Part shown: positions 1 to 6,816 of the stretch, one piece after another
Numbering within the stretch: position 1 is the first letter of the stretch
Layout: each line of letters starts with the position of its first letter
Source of the DNA: Frankiales bacterium
Lineage (GTDB): Bacteria; Actinomycetota; Actinomycetes; Mycobacteriales; Jatrophihabitantaceae
Reading direction: 5' to 3'
Assembly: GCA_025963265.1 (NCBI GenBank)
Contig: JAOPUY010000005.1
Span: 1 to 7,856 of the forward strand
Length of the DNA stretch: 7,856 nucleotides
Translations under genes and position numbers: made by a program
The notes under the pieces: generated by a model
Told to the model about the DNA's origin: nothing
The model's database searches: none
Seen by the model: the letters and a program-made list of their open reading frames with translations, nothing else

Positions 1-81
1 GGCAGGGCTGGAGCGGAGGATGTTACGGCGGGCCGCATCCTGTTCGGAGCTGCGGGCTTATCGGCGGCCGTTTCCGAACGT

Positions 82-97
82 GTGACGCGCATGTCAC
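82..97. promoter_or_regulatory. Inverted repeat upstream of ald, candidate operator
   Basis: GTGAC, six bases, then GTCAC form a perfect 5-base inverted repeat, with a further GC matched at the centre. It resembles a CRP-type site, but the TGTGA/TCAC half-sites are 8 rather than 6 bases apart, so a CRP/FNR-family assignment is weak. It lies about 107 bases before the ald start. A possible -10 hexamer (TATTGT, 111-116) follows, with no convincing -35. Alanine dehydrogenase genes in mycobacteria are controlled by an Lrp-family regulator (AldR) and by Crp, so either kind of regulator is plausible. Which protein binds, if any, is inference. Confidence 0.3.
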
Positions 98-124
98 CAG
101 CGTCGCAGAATATTGTTCAGCGCA

Positions 125-142
125 CTAGCAATTCGACGCTAG
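125..142. promoter_or_regulatory. Second inverted repeat upstream of ald
   Basis: CTAGC and GCTAG flank eight bases. The repeat lies between the possible -10 element (111-116) and the ald ribosome binding site, so it would fall in the 5' leader or overlap the transcription start. Lrp/AsnC-type regulators often bind several weak palindromes upstream of amino-acid catabolic genes, which would suit this pair of repeats. Five-base arms can also arise by chance. Confidence 0.22.
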
Positions 143-193
143 ATCCTTCAGGCTCAGGTCAACTGTGCAGGCTGACGAGATGTCAACGATGAC

Positions 194-198
194 GGAGG
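194..198 (+). promoter_or_regulatory. Ribosome binding site that sets the ald start
   Basis: GGAGG stands 5 bases before the ATG at 204, an ideal Shine-Dalgarno position. The in-frame upstream starts (GTG 165, ATG 180, ATG 189) have no comparable site and would add 5 to 13 residues that alanine dehydrogenases do not have. Confidence 0.8.
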
Positions 199-203
199 CA
201 GCA

Positions 204-1322
204 ATGAAGGTCGGAATCCCCCGCGAGATCAAGAACCACGAGTACCGGGTGGCCATCACGCCCTCCGGCGTCAACGAGCTGGTGCGCAACGGCCACGACG
301 TGTTCGTCGAGCAGGATGCCGGCGTCGGTTCCTCGATTCCGAACGAGGATTACGTCGCCGCGGGGGCGAAGGTGCTGGCCAGCGCTGATGACGTGTGGGG
401 CGCCGCCGACCTGCTGCTCAAGGTCAAGGAGCCGGTCGCCGAGGAGTACGGCCGGCTGCGGGCCGACCAGACCCTGTTCACCTACCTGCACCTGGCGGCC
501 GACAAGGCCTGCACCGACGCCCTGCTGTCGGCCGGAACCACCGGCATCGCCTACGAGACCGTGCAACTGAGCGACAACTCGCTGCCGCTGCTGGCCCCCA
601 TGTCCGAGGTGGCCGGGCGGCTCGCCCCCCAAGTCGGCTCCTACCACCTGATGCGTCAGGGCGGTGGCCGCGGCGTCCTGATGGGCGGCGTCCCGGGGGT
701 CTACGCGGCCAAGGTGGTCGTCATCGGCGCCGGCGTGTCCGGTCAGAACGCGGCCGCGATCGCCCTCGGCATGCAGGCCGAGGTGCTGCTGCTGGACCGC
801 AATGTCGCCCGGCTGCGGCAGATGGACGCGATCTACCAGGGGCATTGCCAGACCATCACCTCGAATGCCTACGAGGTCGAGAAGGCGGTGTTGGACGCGG
901 ACTTGGTGATCGGCGCGGTGTTGGTGCCCGGCGCCAAGGCGCCGAAGATCATCAGCAACGAGCTCGTCTCGCGGATGAAGCCCGGTTCGGTGCTGGTCGA
1001 CATCTCGATCGACCAGGGCGGCTGTTTTGAAGACTCGCGTCCGACCACTCACGACCACCCGACCTACCGAGTGCACAACTCGATCTTCTACTGCGTCGCG
1101 AACATGCCCGGGGCCGTGCCGCACACCTCGACCTACGCGCTGACCAACGTCACGCTCCCGTACGCCGTCGAATTGGCCAACCGCGGGTGGCGCGACGCGC
1201 TGCGCAACGATCCGGCGCTCGCCCTCGGACTGAACACCCTGGCCGGCGAGCTGACCAACGCGCCGGTCGCCGCCGCGCACGGATACCCCAGCCGCAGCCT
1301 GGCCGACGCGCTCGCGAGCTGA
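204..1322 (+). CDS. ald: Alanine dehydrogenase (NAD-dependent)
   Basis: Catalyses reversible oxidative deamination of L-alanine to pyruvate and ammonium with NAD, in the cytoplasm; members of the family can also aminate glyoxylate to glycine. From ATG 204 the protein has 372 residues, essentially the length of the Mycobacterium tuberculosis enzyme (371). The key residues fall at the same numbers: Arg15 and Lys75 (pyruvate binding), His96 and Asp270 (catalysis) and Asp198 (NAD ribose). The Rossmann loop GAGVSG is at 175-180. The N-terminus [15 protein letters not shown] and the conserved block around [18 protein letters not shown] are diagnostic. The start is fixed by GGAGG at 194-198. It is the first gene of a likely three-gene transcript; the next start is 4 bases after its stop. 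Inverted repeats upstream may bind a regulator. Nothing suggests damage. Confidence 0.97.
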   Translation: MKVGIPREIKNHEYRVAITPSGVNELVRNGHDVFVEQDAGVGSSIPNEDYVAAGAKVLASADDVWGAADLLLKVKEPVAEEYGRLRADQTLFTYLHLAADKACTDALLSAGTTGIAYETVQLSDNSLPLLAPMSEVAGRLAPQVGSYHLMRQGGGRGVLMGGVPGVYAAKVVVIGAGVSGQNAAAIALGMQAEVLLLDRNVARLRQMDAIYQGHCQTITSNAYEVEKAVLDADLVIGAVLVPGAKAPKIISNELVSRMKPGSVLVDISIDQGGCFEDSRPTTHDHPTYRVHNSIFYCVANMPGAVPHTSTYALTNVTLPYAVELANRGWRDALRNDPALALGLNTLAGELTNAPVAAAHGYPSRSLADALAS

Positions 1323-1326
1323 CGCG

Positions 1327-2721
1327 GTGGCCGAGGACCCCTACCGCGGACTGTCGCTCTGGCACGACGGCGTGCCGAGCGAGCTGACCCCGCGGCCGTC
1401 GTTGGCCACCGCCGGCCACCGCGAGCGGACCGTCGACGTGGCGATCGTCGGCGCCGGCTTCACCGGATTGTGGACGGCCTACTACCTCAAGCGGGCCGAG
1501 CCCTCGTTGCGCGTCGCGATCTGCGAGAGCGAGATCGCCGGCTTCGGCGCGTCCGGCCGCAACGGCGGTTGGTGCTCGGCGCTGTTCCCCGTCTCGCTGA
1601 CGAAACTGGCCGAGGAGTCCGGCCGCGAGGCAGCTATCGCGCAATACCAGGCGATGCGGGAGACGGTGACCGAGATCGGCCGGGTGATCGCCGAGGAGGG
1701 GTTGGACGCCGACTGGGCCCGCGGCGGCACGGTGACGCTCGCGCGGAGCGCCCCGCAACTGCAGCGCGCGCTGGCGGAGGTGGCCGAGGCCCGCAAGTTC
1801 GGCTTCGACGAGGACTACCTGCGGCTGCTCTCGGACGAGCAAGCCCGGGCCGAACTGAACGCGGACGGCGTGGTCGGCGGCGTCTTCGCCGCGGACTGCG
1901 CGGCGATCCAACCGGCCAAGCTGGTGCGCAGCCTGGCCGCGCGTGTGCAAGCGTCCGGCGTGGCGATCTACGAGCGCACCCGGGTGTCGGCCATCGAGCC
2001 GGGGCGGCTGCGCACCGAGCACGGCGATCTGCGCGCCGAGTTCGTCGTCCGGGCGACGGAGGGCTTCACCCCCGCGCTGGCCGGGCTCAAGCGGGCGATC
2101 GCGCCGGTCTACTCGCTGATGATCGCGACCGAGCCACTGTCGGAGCAGCGGTGGGCCGACATCGGGCTGAGCCGGCGACAGACCTTCACCGACCTGCGGC
2201 ACCTGATCATCTACGGCCAGCGCACGGCCGATGACCGGCTGGTCTTCGGCGGTCGCGGAGCCCCCTATCACTTCGGCTCCAGCATCGGCCCGAGCCACGA
2301 CCGGGCCCCCCGGGTCTTCGCTGCGCTGCGCCACACCCTGAGCGAGCTGCTGCCGATGACGCGTGAGCTCGCCATCACCCACCAGTGGGGCGGACCGTTG
2401 GGCATCGCGCGCGACTGGCACGCCTCGGCCGGTTTAGACCGCAGCACCGGAATCGGGTGGGCGGGCGGCTACGTCGGCGACGGCGTGGCCACGACCAATC
2501 TGGCCGGACGCACGCTGGTCGAGTTGATCCTGGGCCGGCCGAGCCCGCTCACCGAGCTGGCCTGGGTGAATCACCTCTCGCCGAGCTGGGAGCCCGAGCC
2601 GTTGCGCTGGCTGGGCGCCAACGCCGGCCTGCGGGCGATGACCTGGGCTGACGACGCCGAACAGCGGCACGGTCGCAAGTCCCTGGTCGCCGCCGCGGTC
2701 AACCGCGTGATGGGCCGCTGA
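1327..2721 (+). CDS. FAD-dependent amine/amino-acid oxidoreductase, DadA/PuuB-like (DAO family)
   Basis: 464 residues from GTG 1327. Residues 37-54 form the N-terminal FAD-binding Rossmann unit with GAGFTG at 42-47, followed by the acidic strand end VAICESE (63-69). ASGRNGGW at 75-82 is typical of the branch containing gamma-glutamylputrescine oxidase and related amine oxidoreductases. The C-terminal GGYVGDGVATTNLAGRTL segment is the usual second FAD contact of this fold. The family oxidises C-N bonds of amines or amino acids to imines, passing electrons to oxygen or a carrier; the substrate cannot be read from the sequence. There is no signal peptide, so it is probably cytoplasmic. Its start lies 4 bases after the ald stop without a strong ribosome binding site, which suggests translational coupling. 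Together with ald it points to amine or amino-acid catabolism. It is neither a canonical D-amino-acid dehydrogenase nor sarcosine oxidase by obvious signature. Confidence 0.85.
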   Translation: MAEDPYRGLSLWHDGVPSELTPRPSLATAGHRERTVDVAIVGAGFTGLWTAYYLKRAEPSLRVAICESEIAGFGASGRNGGWCSALFPVSLTKLAEESGREAAIAQYQAMRETVTEIGRVIAEEGLDADWARGGTVTLARSAPQLQRALAEVAEARKFGFDEDYLRLLSDEQARAELNADGVVGGVFAADCAAIQPAKLVRSLAARVQASGVAIYERTRVSAIEPGRLRTEHGDLRAEFVVRATEGFTPALAGLKRAIAPVYSLMIATEPLSEQRWADIGLSRRQTFTDLRHLIIYGQRTADDRLVFGGRGAPYHFGSSIGPSHDRAPRVFAALRHTLSELLPMTRELAITHQWGGPLGIARDWHASAGLDRSTGIGWAGGYVGDGVATTNLAGRTLVELILGRPSPLTELAWVNHLSPSWEPEPLRWLGANAGLRAMTWADDAEQRHGRKSLVAAAVNRVMGR

Positions 2722-2723
2722 GC

Positions 2724-3497
2724 GTGGTCGGCGCAAGCGATACGACCGGCCCACGCCGACCGCCGACCGCGCCGGCTCGGATGCCGGAGAAGTTCCCCGG
2801 CCCGGACCGGGCCGCGTTGGCCCGGCTGATCACCGACGCCGCCGTCGGTCACGTGGCCTTCGCCGACGCCGGCCCAAGCGCAGAGCCGTCGTCTGGGGCC
2901 GTAGCCCCCGGCTGGCCGATCGTGCTCCCGATCGCCGTCACCTACGAGGCCGACCCGGCCGAGCCGTCCGAGGCGTCCGACTCGTCTCATCCGTCGGCGT
3001 CAGCCGCTGGTTTCAGCTTGCTGATGCACGGCTCGACCGGCTCGCGGTGGTTGCGAATCCTCAGCCGGGGCGGCCCGATCTCGGTGGCGGTCACCGCGGT
3101 GGACGGGCTGGTCCTCGCCCGGTCGGCTTTCGAGTCGTCCATGCACTACCGCAGCGCCGTCCTCTTCGGCCATTGCGCGACGGTGGCGCCGGCGGAGAAG
3201 TCAGCTGCGCTAGATCGCATCACCGAGTCCCTCATCCCGGGCCGAACGGCCGAGGTGCGCCGGCCCCGGGCGAAGGAGTTGGCGGCGACGCTCGTGCTTC
3301 GGATGCGGGTGCTCGATTGGAGTTACAAGGTCTCCGATCAGTGGCCCGATGATCCCGAGGACGACGTCGCTGGCCCGGCTTGGGCCGGAGTGCTGCCCCG
3401 ACGCACTGGCTTCGCCCAAGCCCTCGACACCCACGACCTCGGGCCGGGTCGCCGCCGTCCGCCGTCGGTCGCGGCCCTGCTGGCCCAAGAGGGCTAG
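2724..3497 (+). CDS. Pyridoxamine 5'-phosphate oxidase-fold, FMN-binding family protein (NimA-like)
   Basis: 257 residues from GTG 2724, two bases after the previous stop; ATG 2781 (residue 20) is an alternative start, since residues 1-19 are low-complexity. The split beta-barrel core is recognisable: a helix and first strand (about 29-48, ending VGHVAFAD), a second strand (64-75, WPIVLPIAVTYE), MHGSTGSRWLR (101-111), and a barrel segment VAVTAVDGLVLARSAFESS (121-139) followed by MHYRSAVLFG (140-149). These match flavin-binding PPOX proteins of the nitroimidazole-resistance/COG3467 group. The C-terminal WPDDPEDD (207-214) and PAWAGVLP (218-225) segments are also common there. A Ser/Pro/Glu-rich insert at about 76-96 and an Ala/Pro/Ser-rich one at 50-62 interrupt the core and look like flexible loops. 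The substrate is unknown. It is likely cotranscribed with ald and the FAD enzyme, and it is the immediate neighbour of an iron-boxed DUF2470 gene. Confidence 0.8.
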   Translation: MVGASDTTGPRRPPTAPARMPEKFPGPDRAALARLITDAAVGHVAFADAGPSAEPSSGAVAPGWPIVLPIAVTYEADPAEPSEASDSSHPSASAAGFSLLMHGSTGSRWLRILSRGGPISVAVTAVDGLVLARSAFESSMHYRSAVLFGHCATVAPAEKSAALDRITESLIPGRTAEVRRPRAKELAATLVLRMRVLDWSYKVSDQWPDDPEDDVAGPAWAGVLPRRTGFAQALDTHDLGPGRRRPPSVAALLAQEG

Positions 3498-3511
3498 AAC
3501 GACGGCCCAGG

Positions 3512-3530
3512 ATAAGTTAGGCTTACCTAA
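3512..3530. promoter_or_regulatory. DtxR/IdeR-type iron box
   Basis: ATAAGTTAGGCTTACCTAA matches the iron-box consensus TWAGGTWAGSCTWACCTWA at 17 of 19 positions, by my count. The core is part of a longer perfect inverted repeat: AAGTTAGG (3514-3521), CTTA, CCTAACTT (3526-3533). It lies in the 59-base gap before the DUF2470 gene, ending 26 bases before its ATG, where a bound repressor would block a promoter. DtxR/IdeR proteins with ferrous iron repress from such sites, so the downstream gene should be expressed when iron is scarce. The 8-base stem with 4-base loop could also fold in RNA, but no U-run follows, so I do not call a terminator. Confidence 0.85.
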
Positions 3531-3556
3531 CTTGATGCTCTGACCCCGAGGCCGCC

Positions 3557-3853
3557 ATGAACGAGCAGGACGACAAGCCGCAGAAGGCAACGACTGAGAC
3601 GTTGGACAGCTTCGCCGAGCGCGTCCGCCGGCACACCAACGACTGCCACCAAGACGAGTTGCGCCGGTACGTGCGCGGGCGGACCGGCGCAGACATCGCC
3701 GGCGTCGAGCTGGCCGAACTGACCGCAGCCGGGGCGACGTTCTGGTGGGTTGACCCGACCGGGGCGCACACCGGCCAGATCCACTTCGCCCAGCGGGCGG
3801 CCGACATCACCGAGCTCGCAGTGGCCCTGCGGGTTGAACTGGGCGCCGACTGA
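3557..3853 (+). CDS. Small stand-alone DUF2470-like protein under an iron box
   Basis: 98 residues. GAGG (3548-3551) stands 5 bases before the ATG. Residues 1-15 are polar and probably disordered. From about 17 the chain resembles DUF2470: a helix whose HTNDCHQDEL (26-35) parallels the family's H-M-N-x-D-H-x-D-A-L start, then VELAELTAAGATFWWVDP (50-67), a strand with IHFAQ (75-79), and a final helix TELAVALRVEL (85-95). His26, Asn28, His31 and Asp33 are kept; the usual Met is Thr27. DUF2470 occurs fused to FMN-type split barrels in HugZ/HutZ haem proteins and as small separate actinobacterial proteins. There is no signal peptide or membrane segment. The iron box implies derepression in iron limitation, so a part in haem or iron use is likely, but the biochemical role is unknown. 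The family call rests on motif reading only. Confidence 0.75.
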   Translation: MNEQDDKPQKATTETLDSFAERVRRHTNDCHQDELRRYVRGRTGADIAGVELAELTAAGATFWWVDPTGAHTGQIHFAQRAADITELAVALRVELGAD

Positions 3854-3862
3854 CGGGCGGGC

Positions 3863-4963
3863 TCAGCCCTTGGCCGCGAGCTGGCCGCAGGCGCCGTCGA
3901 TCTCGCGGCCGCGGGTGTCGCGCACGGTGATGGAGACGCCGAACGCGGCGACGCGTTCGACGAACTCCTCCTCCACGTGCTTGGGCGAGGCATCCCACTT
4001 GGACCCGGGGGTCGGGTTCAACGGGATCAGGTTCACGTGGGCCAACCGGCCCGAGAGCAGCTCGCCGAGCAGGTCGGCCCGCCAGCGTTGATCGTTGATG
4101 CCGCGGATCATCGCGTATTCGATCGAGTACCGCCGGCCCGTCTTGCCGGCGTAGTCGTCGGCCGCCTCGAGCACCTCACGGACGTTCCAGCGGGTGTTGA
4201 CCGGCACCAGGGTGTTGCGCAGCTCGTCGTCTGGGGCGTGCAGCGAGACGGCGAGGGTGACGTTCAGGCCCTCCTCGGCCAGCCGCTGGATGCCGGGCAC
4301 CAATCCGACGGTCGACATCGTGATGTGCCGCTGGGACAGGCCCAGGCCCGCCGGCGCGGGCTCGACCAGCCGGTGCAGCGCGGCTGAGACCCGCTTGTAG
4401 TTGGCCAGCGGCTCGCCCATACCCATGAACACGACGTTGGACAATCGGAGGGAGCGTCCGCCCGCCATCTCGCCTGAGGCGGCGATGCGGGCCGCCGCGG
4501 CGACCTGCTCGACGATCTCGCCGGTGGAGAGGTTCCGGGTCAGGCCTCCTTGACCGGTGGCGCAGAACGGACAGGCCATGCCGCAGCCAGCCTGGCTGGA
4601 CACGCACACCGTGAGCCGGTCTTTGTAACGCATCAGGACGCTCTCGACCAGGGTGCCGTCGTGCAGGCGCCACAGCGTCTTGCGGGTCTTGCCGCTGTCG
4701 GTCTCGACGTGCCGGACCTCGGTCAGCAACGCCGGGAGCAGGGCGCGGCCCAGCTTGTCGCGCACCGGGGCGGGCAGGTCGGTCATCGTGGCCGGGTCGT
4801 TCTCCAGCCGCGCGAAGTAGTGGCGCGAGAGCTGGTCGGCCCGAAACGGCTTCTCGCCGAGTTCGGTGACCGCCGTGCGTCGTTCGGCCTGGGACAGGTC
4901 AGCGAGATGGCGCGGCGGCAGACCGCGGCGCGGGGCGTCGAAAATGAGGGGCAACGATGTCAT
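3863..4963 (-). CDS. rlmN: Dual-specificity RNA adenine-C2 methyltransferase RlmN
   Basis: Radical-SAM enzyme that methylates C2 of A2503 in 23S rRNA and, in the best-studied homologue, A37 of some tRNAs. 366 residues, normal for the family. The 4Fe-4S cluster motif CGMACPFC gives Cys127, Cys131 and Cys134. Cys120 in CVSSQAGC corresponds to E. coli Cys118, and Cys359 in the terminal [10 protein letters not shown] corresponds to the methyl-carrying Cys355, so both catalytic cysteines are present. GMGEPLANY (about 186-194), the HITMSTVG region and LIPLNP near the C-terminus are further RlmN landmarks; presence of Cys359 and GEPL argues against other radical-SAM groups. It is the last gene of the pyrH-frr-cdsA-rlmN series, 67 bases after cdsA. 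The ATG at 4963 has only a weak upstream GGGACA, so the start is fairly, not fully, certain. Its stop lies 9 bases from the convergent DUF2470 gene. Confidence 0.96.
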   Translation of the reverse strand: MTSLPLIFDAPRRGLPPRHLADLSQAERRTAVTELGEKPFRADQLSRHYFARLENDPATMTDLPAPVRDKLGRALLPALLTEVRHVETDSGKTRKTLWRLHDGTLVESVLMRYKDRLTVCVSSQAGCGMACPFCATGQGGLTRNLSTGEIVEQVAAAARIAASGEMAGGRSLRLSNVVFMGMGEPLANYKRVSAALHRLVEPAPAGLGLSQRHITMSTVGLVPGIQRLAEEGLNVTLAVSLHAPDDELRNTLVPVNTRWNVREVLEAADDYAGKTGRRYSIEYAMIRGINDQRWRADLLGELLSGRLAHVNLIPLNPTPGSKWDASPKHVEEEFVERVAAFGVSITVRDTRGREIDGACGQLAAKG

Positions 4964-5030
4964 GACTGGTCAATTGTCCCACGCTTATCCACCGCCCGAG
5001 ACCGGCGCGAATGCGCGGCCGCGCTGGGGC

Positions 5031-6182
5031 TCAGCCGGGCAGGAAGGCGGCCAGCAGCAGATAGGCCACCGCCGCGCACGGCAGCAGCGAGTCGAGCCGG
5101 TCCATGATTCCGCCGTGGCCGGGCAGCAGCCGGCCCATGTCCTTCAGCCCGAGGTCGCGTTTGATCATCGACTCGCCGAGGTCGCCCAGCGTCGCGGTCA
5201 CGGCCAAAGCCAGCCCGAACAGCAGGCCTTTCCACCATTGCTCGTGGAAACAGAAGATCATCAGCAGCACGCCGCAGGCCGCGCTGGCGGTGAGCGAGCC
5301 GGTGAAACCCTCCCAGGACTTCTTGGGCGAGACCATCGGCGCCATCGGGTGGCGGCCGAAGAGCACGCCGGCCACATACCCGCCGGTGTCCGAGCAGACC
5401 ACGGCCAGGATGAACAGCGCGATGCGCGCAGTGCCGTCGGAGGGATGCAGCAGGAGCGCGGCGAACCCGGCCAGGAAGGGCACGTAGAGCGCGATGAGGC
5501 AGGCCGAGGCGACGTCGGGCAGGTAGCCGGACGCGCCGTCGGCCAGTCGCCAGATGATCACGCCGAGGACGGTCAGCAGCAGCGCGCCGACGAGGCCGTC
5601 CGGGCCGCGGTACCAGGCGGCGGCGTCCATCGCCACCCCGCCGACCAGCAGCGGAGCCAGCGGCGGCCGCGACTCGACGGTGGACATCGCGGTGACCATC
5701 TCATAGATCCCGAGGACCGCGGCCAGGCCGAGGATGTACATGAACGAGGGCCGGTAGGCGAACAACGTCGCGAGGACCACGGCGCCGAGACCGACCCCGA
5801 CGGCGATGGCGGCGGGCAGGTTCCGGCCCGCCCGGGACTTTCCGGCCGGTGGGACTGCGTTGCCCGCGGCCAGCGCGTCGCCGTCATCCGGCCGGGGCTG
5901 CAGGGCGACTGGTGCGTCGACGGCGGCCAGAGCGCGGCGGACGGGGGCAACCTCGACCGCGACTGAGGAGTGCGACTCGGGCTCGGCCCGCCGATGCCCC
6001 CGGCTCGAGCCGTTGGTCGGCGCCGTCGGGGCGGGCCGGCTCGGGGCGCTCGGCTGCGCTCGGCTGCGGGCGATGAGGTCGGCCACCGACACGCCGCCGG
6101 CCACCGCACCGTGGCGGCCGCTTGGTTCGGTCTCTGCGGGCGGGGCCAGTTCGGCGCCAGCGTCGCGATTGCGGCGGGCCAT
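5031..6182 (-). CDS. cdsA: Phosphatidate cytidylyltransferase (CDP-diacylglycerol synthase) with long N-terminal tail
   Basis: Integral membrane enzyme that makes CDP-diacylglycerol from phosphatidate and CTP, the precursor of phosphatidylinositol, phosphatidylglycerol and cardiolipin. 383 residues. The CdsA signature is complete at 338-364: SMIKR, KD, then PGHGGIMDRLD. Also present are SDTGGY (264-269) with Asp265, and SPKKSWEG (285-292). Several hydrophobic membrane segments are visible, about 122-143, 146-165, 174-190, 195-212, 224-246, 251-270, 297-312, 317-333 and 365-381. Residues 1-120 are a Pro/Ala/Ser/Arg-rich, probably disordered cytoplasmic tail, much longer than in E. coli; within it VSVADLIARSRA (31-42) and RGHRRAEPE (61-69) look like conserved short motifs. 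The start overlaps the frr stop by one base (TGATG), implying coupled translation. I chose this start because of the overlap; no start nearer the membrane core is better supported. Confidence 0.94.
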   Translation of the reverse strand: MARRNRDAGAELAPPAETEPSGRHGAVAGGVSVADLIARSRAQPSAPSRPAPTAPTNGSSRGHRRAEPESHSSVAVEVAPVRRALAAVDAPVALQPRPDDGDALAAGNAVPPAGKSRAGRNLPAAIAVGVGLGAVVLATLFAYRPSFMYILGLAAVLGIYEMVTAMSTVESRPPLAPLLVGGVAMDAAAWYRGPDGLVGALLLTVLGVIIWRLADGASGYLPDVASACLIALYVPFLAGFAALLLHPSDGTARIALFILAVVCSDTGGYVAGVLFGRHPMAPMVSPKKSWEGFTGSLTASAACGVLLMIFCFHEQWWKGLLFGLALAVTATLGDLGESMIKRDLGLKDMGRLLPGHGGIMDRLDSLLPCAAVAYLLLAAFLPG

Positions 6183-6739
6183 CAGAGTTCGAGCAGCTCG
6201 GTTTCTTTGATCTTCACAGACTCTTCAGCCGAGGCCACGTATTTGTCGGTCAGCTTCTGCAACTCGGCTTCGGCCCGGCGCGCGTCGTCCTCGCCCACCT
6301 CGCCGTCCTTGACCAGCTTGGCGAACGCCTCGTTCGCGTGCCGGCGCACCGCTCGAATCGCCACCTTGGCGTCCTCGCCCCGGCTCTTGGCGACCTTCAC
6401 GAACTCGCGGCGGCGCTCTTCGGTGAGCTGCGGGAACAGCACGCGGATGATGCTGCCGTCGTTGGTGGGGTTCACGCCGAGGTCGCTGTCGCGGATGGCC
6501 CGCTCGAGCGCGCCGAGCTGGGAGGCGTCATAGGGTTTGATGACGGCCATCCGGGCCTCGGGGATGCTGACCGAGGCTGCTTGGCTCAACGGGGTGATGG
6601 CCCCGTAGTAGTCGATGGTGATTCGATTGAACGAGCTGGCCGAGGCCCGGCCGGTCCGCAGACCGCCCAGGTCGTGGTGCAGCACGCTGACCGCCTTCTC
6701 CATCTTCTCCTCTGCTTCGAAGAGGGTTTCGTCGATCAC
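6182..6739 (-). CDS. frr: Ribosome recycling factor
   Basis: With EF-G it splits post-termination ribosomes so that the subunits can be reused; cytoplasmic and essential in studied bacteria. 185 residues, exactly the usual length. The two-domain tRNA-like layout is clear: helix 1 with LRTGRAS (27-33), the beta domain (about 31-104, with YYG 44-46, PYDASQL 69-75 and NDGSIIR 93-99), then long helices with [10 protein letters not shown] (105-114) and [14 protein letters not shown] (120-133). Residue 104 is Gln where many homologues have a second Pro, a minor variation. It starts with GTG 6739; GGGAG at 6745-6749 lies 5 bases upstream and supports this start. It follows pyrH by 77 bases and runs into cdsA with a one-base overlap. 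Confidence 0.97.
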   Translation of the reverse strand: MIDETLFEAEEKMEKAVSVLHHDLGGLRTGRASASSFNRITIDYYGAITPLSQAASVSIPEARMAVIKPYDASQLGALERAIRDSDLGVNPTNDGSIIRVLFPQLTEERRREFVKVAKSRGEDAKVAIRAVRRHANEAFAKLVKDGEVGEDDARRAEAELQKLTDKYVASAEESVKIKETELLEL

Positions 6740-6744
6740 GGAAT

Positions 6745-6749
6745 CTCCC
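6745..6749 (-). promoter_or_regulatory. Ribosome binding site supporting the GTG start of frr
   Basis: On the minus strand GGGAG precedes the GTG at 6739 by 5 bases. The next Met is residue 13, inside the conserved first helix, so the GTG is needed to complete the protein. A perfect 10-base palindrome GTTCTAGAAC (6751-6760) lies immediately upstream of this site. Confidence 0.7.
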
Positions 6750-6816
6750 GGTTCTAGAACTGCGCTACTGCTGGAACGTTGTCGGACGTGGTGAGCACTG
6801 CTGACTGCCGAAAGGG

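Noticed and set aside
1..38. Start of a divergent minus-strand gene (ATG at 38) such as an Lrp-type regulator
   Set aside because: Only 12 codons are visible, with no good ribosome binding site and no match to a regulator N-terminus; it cannot be supported.
20..85. 21-codon frame after GGAGG near the left edge as a leader peptide
   Set aside because: The GGAGG abuts the ATG with no spacer, and the peptide shows nothing like an attenuation leader.
183..1280. 365-codon open frame on the minus strand opposite ald
   Set aside because: It lies entirely opposite a certain alanine dehydrogenase gene, and its product is a His/Gln/Gly/Arg/Val-rich shadow typical of GC-rich DNA with no family features.
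1150..2421. 423-codon minus-strand open frame opposite ald and the FAD enzyme
   Set aside because: Antisense shadow: low-complexity Arg/Ala/Gly composition, and it spans the junction of two well-supported genes.
2434..2436. TTA codon (codon 370) in the FAD oxidoreductase as a bldA-type control point
   Set aside because: TTA control is established for Streptomyces and the host is not shown to be one; a single late TTA codon is weak evidence.
3859..3869. GGGC-TCA-GCCC hairpin as a terminator between the convergent genes
   Set aside because: The stem is four or five bases with a tiny loop and no U-run on either strand, and it includes the rlmN stop codon.
5013..5024. GCGCGGCCGCGC palindrome between cdsA and rlmN
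   Set aside because: A self-complementary 12-mer is expected often in such GC-rich DNA; it has no loop, no U-run and no relation to a known site.
4866..5966. 366-codon plus-strand open frame opposite rlmN and cdsA
   Set aside because: Composition rich in Gln, Glu, Arg, Gly and His with no domain, opposite two certain genes.
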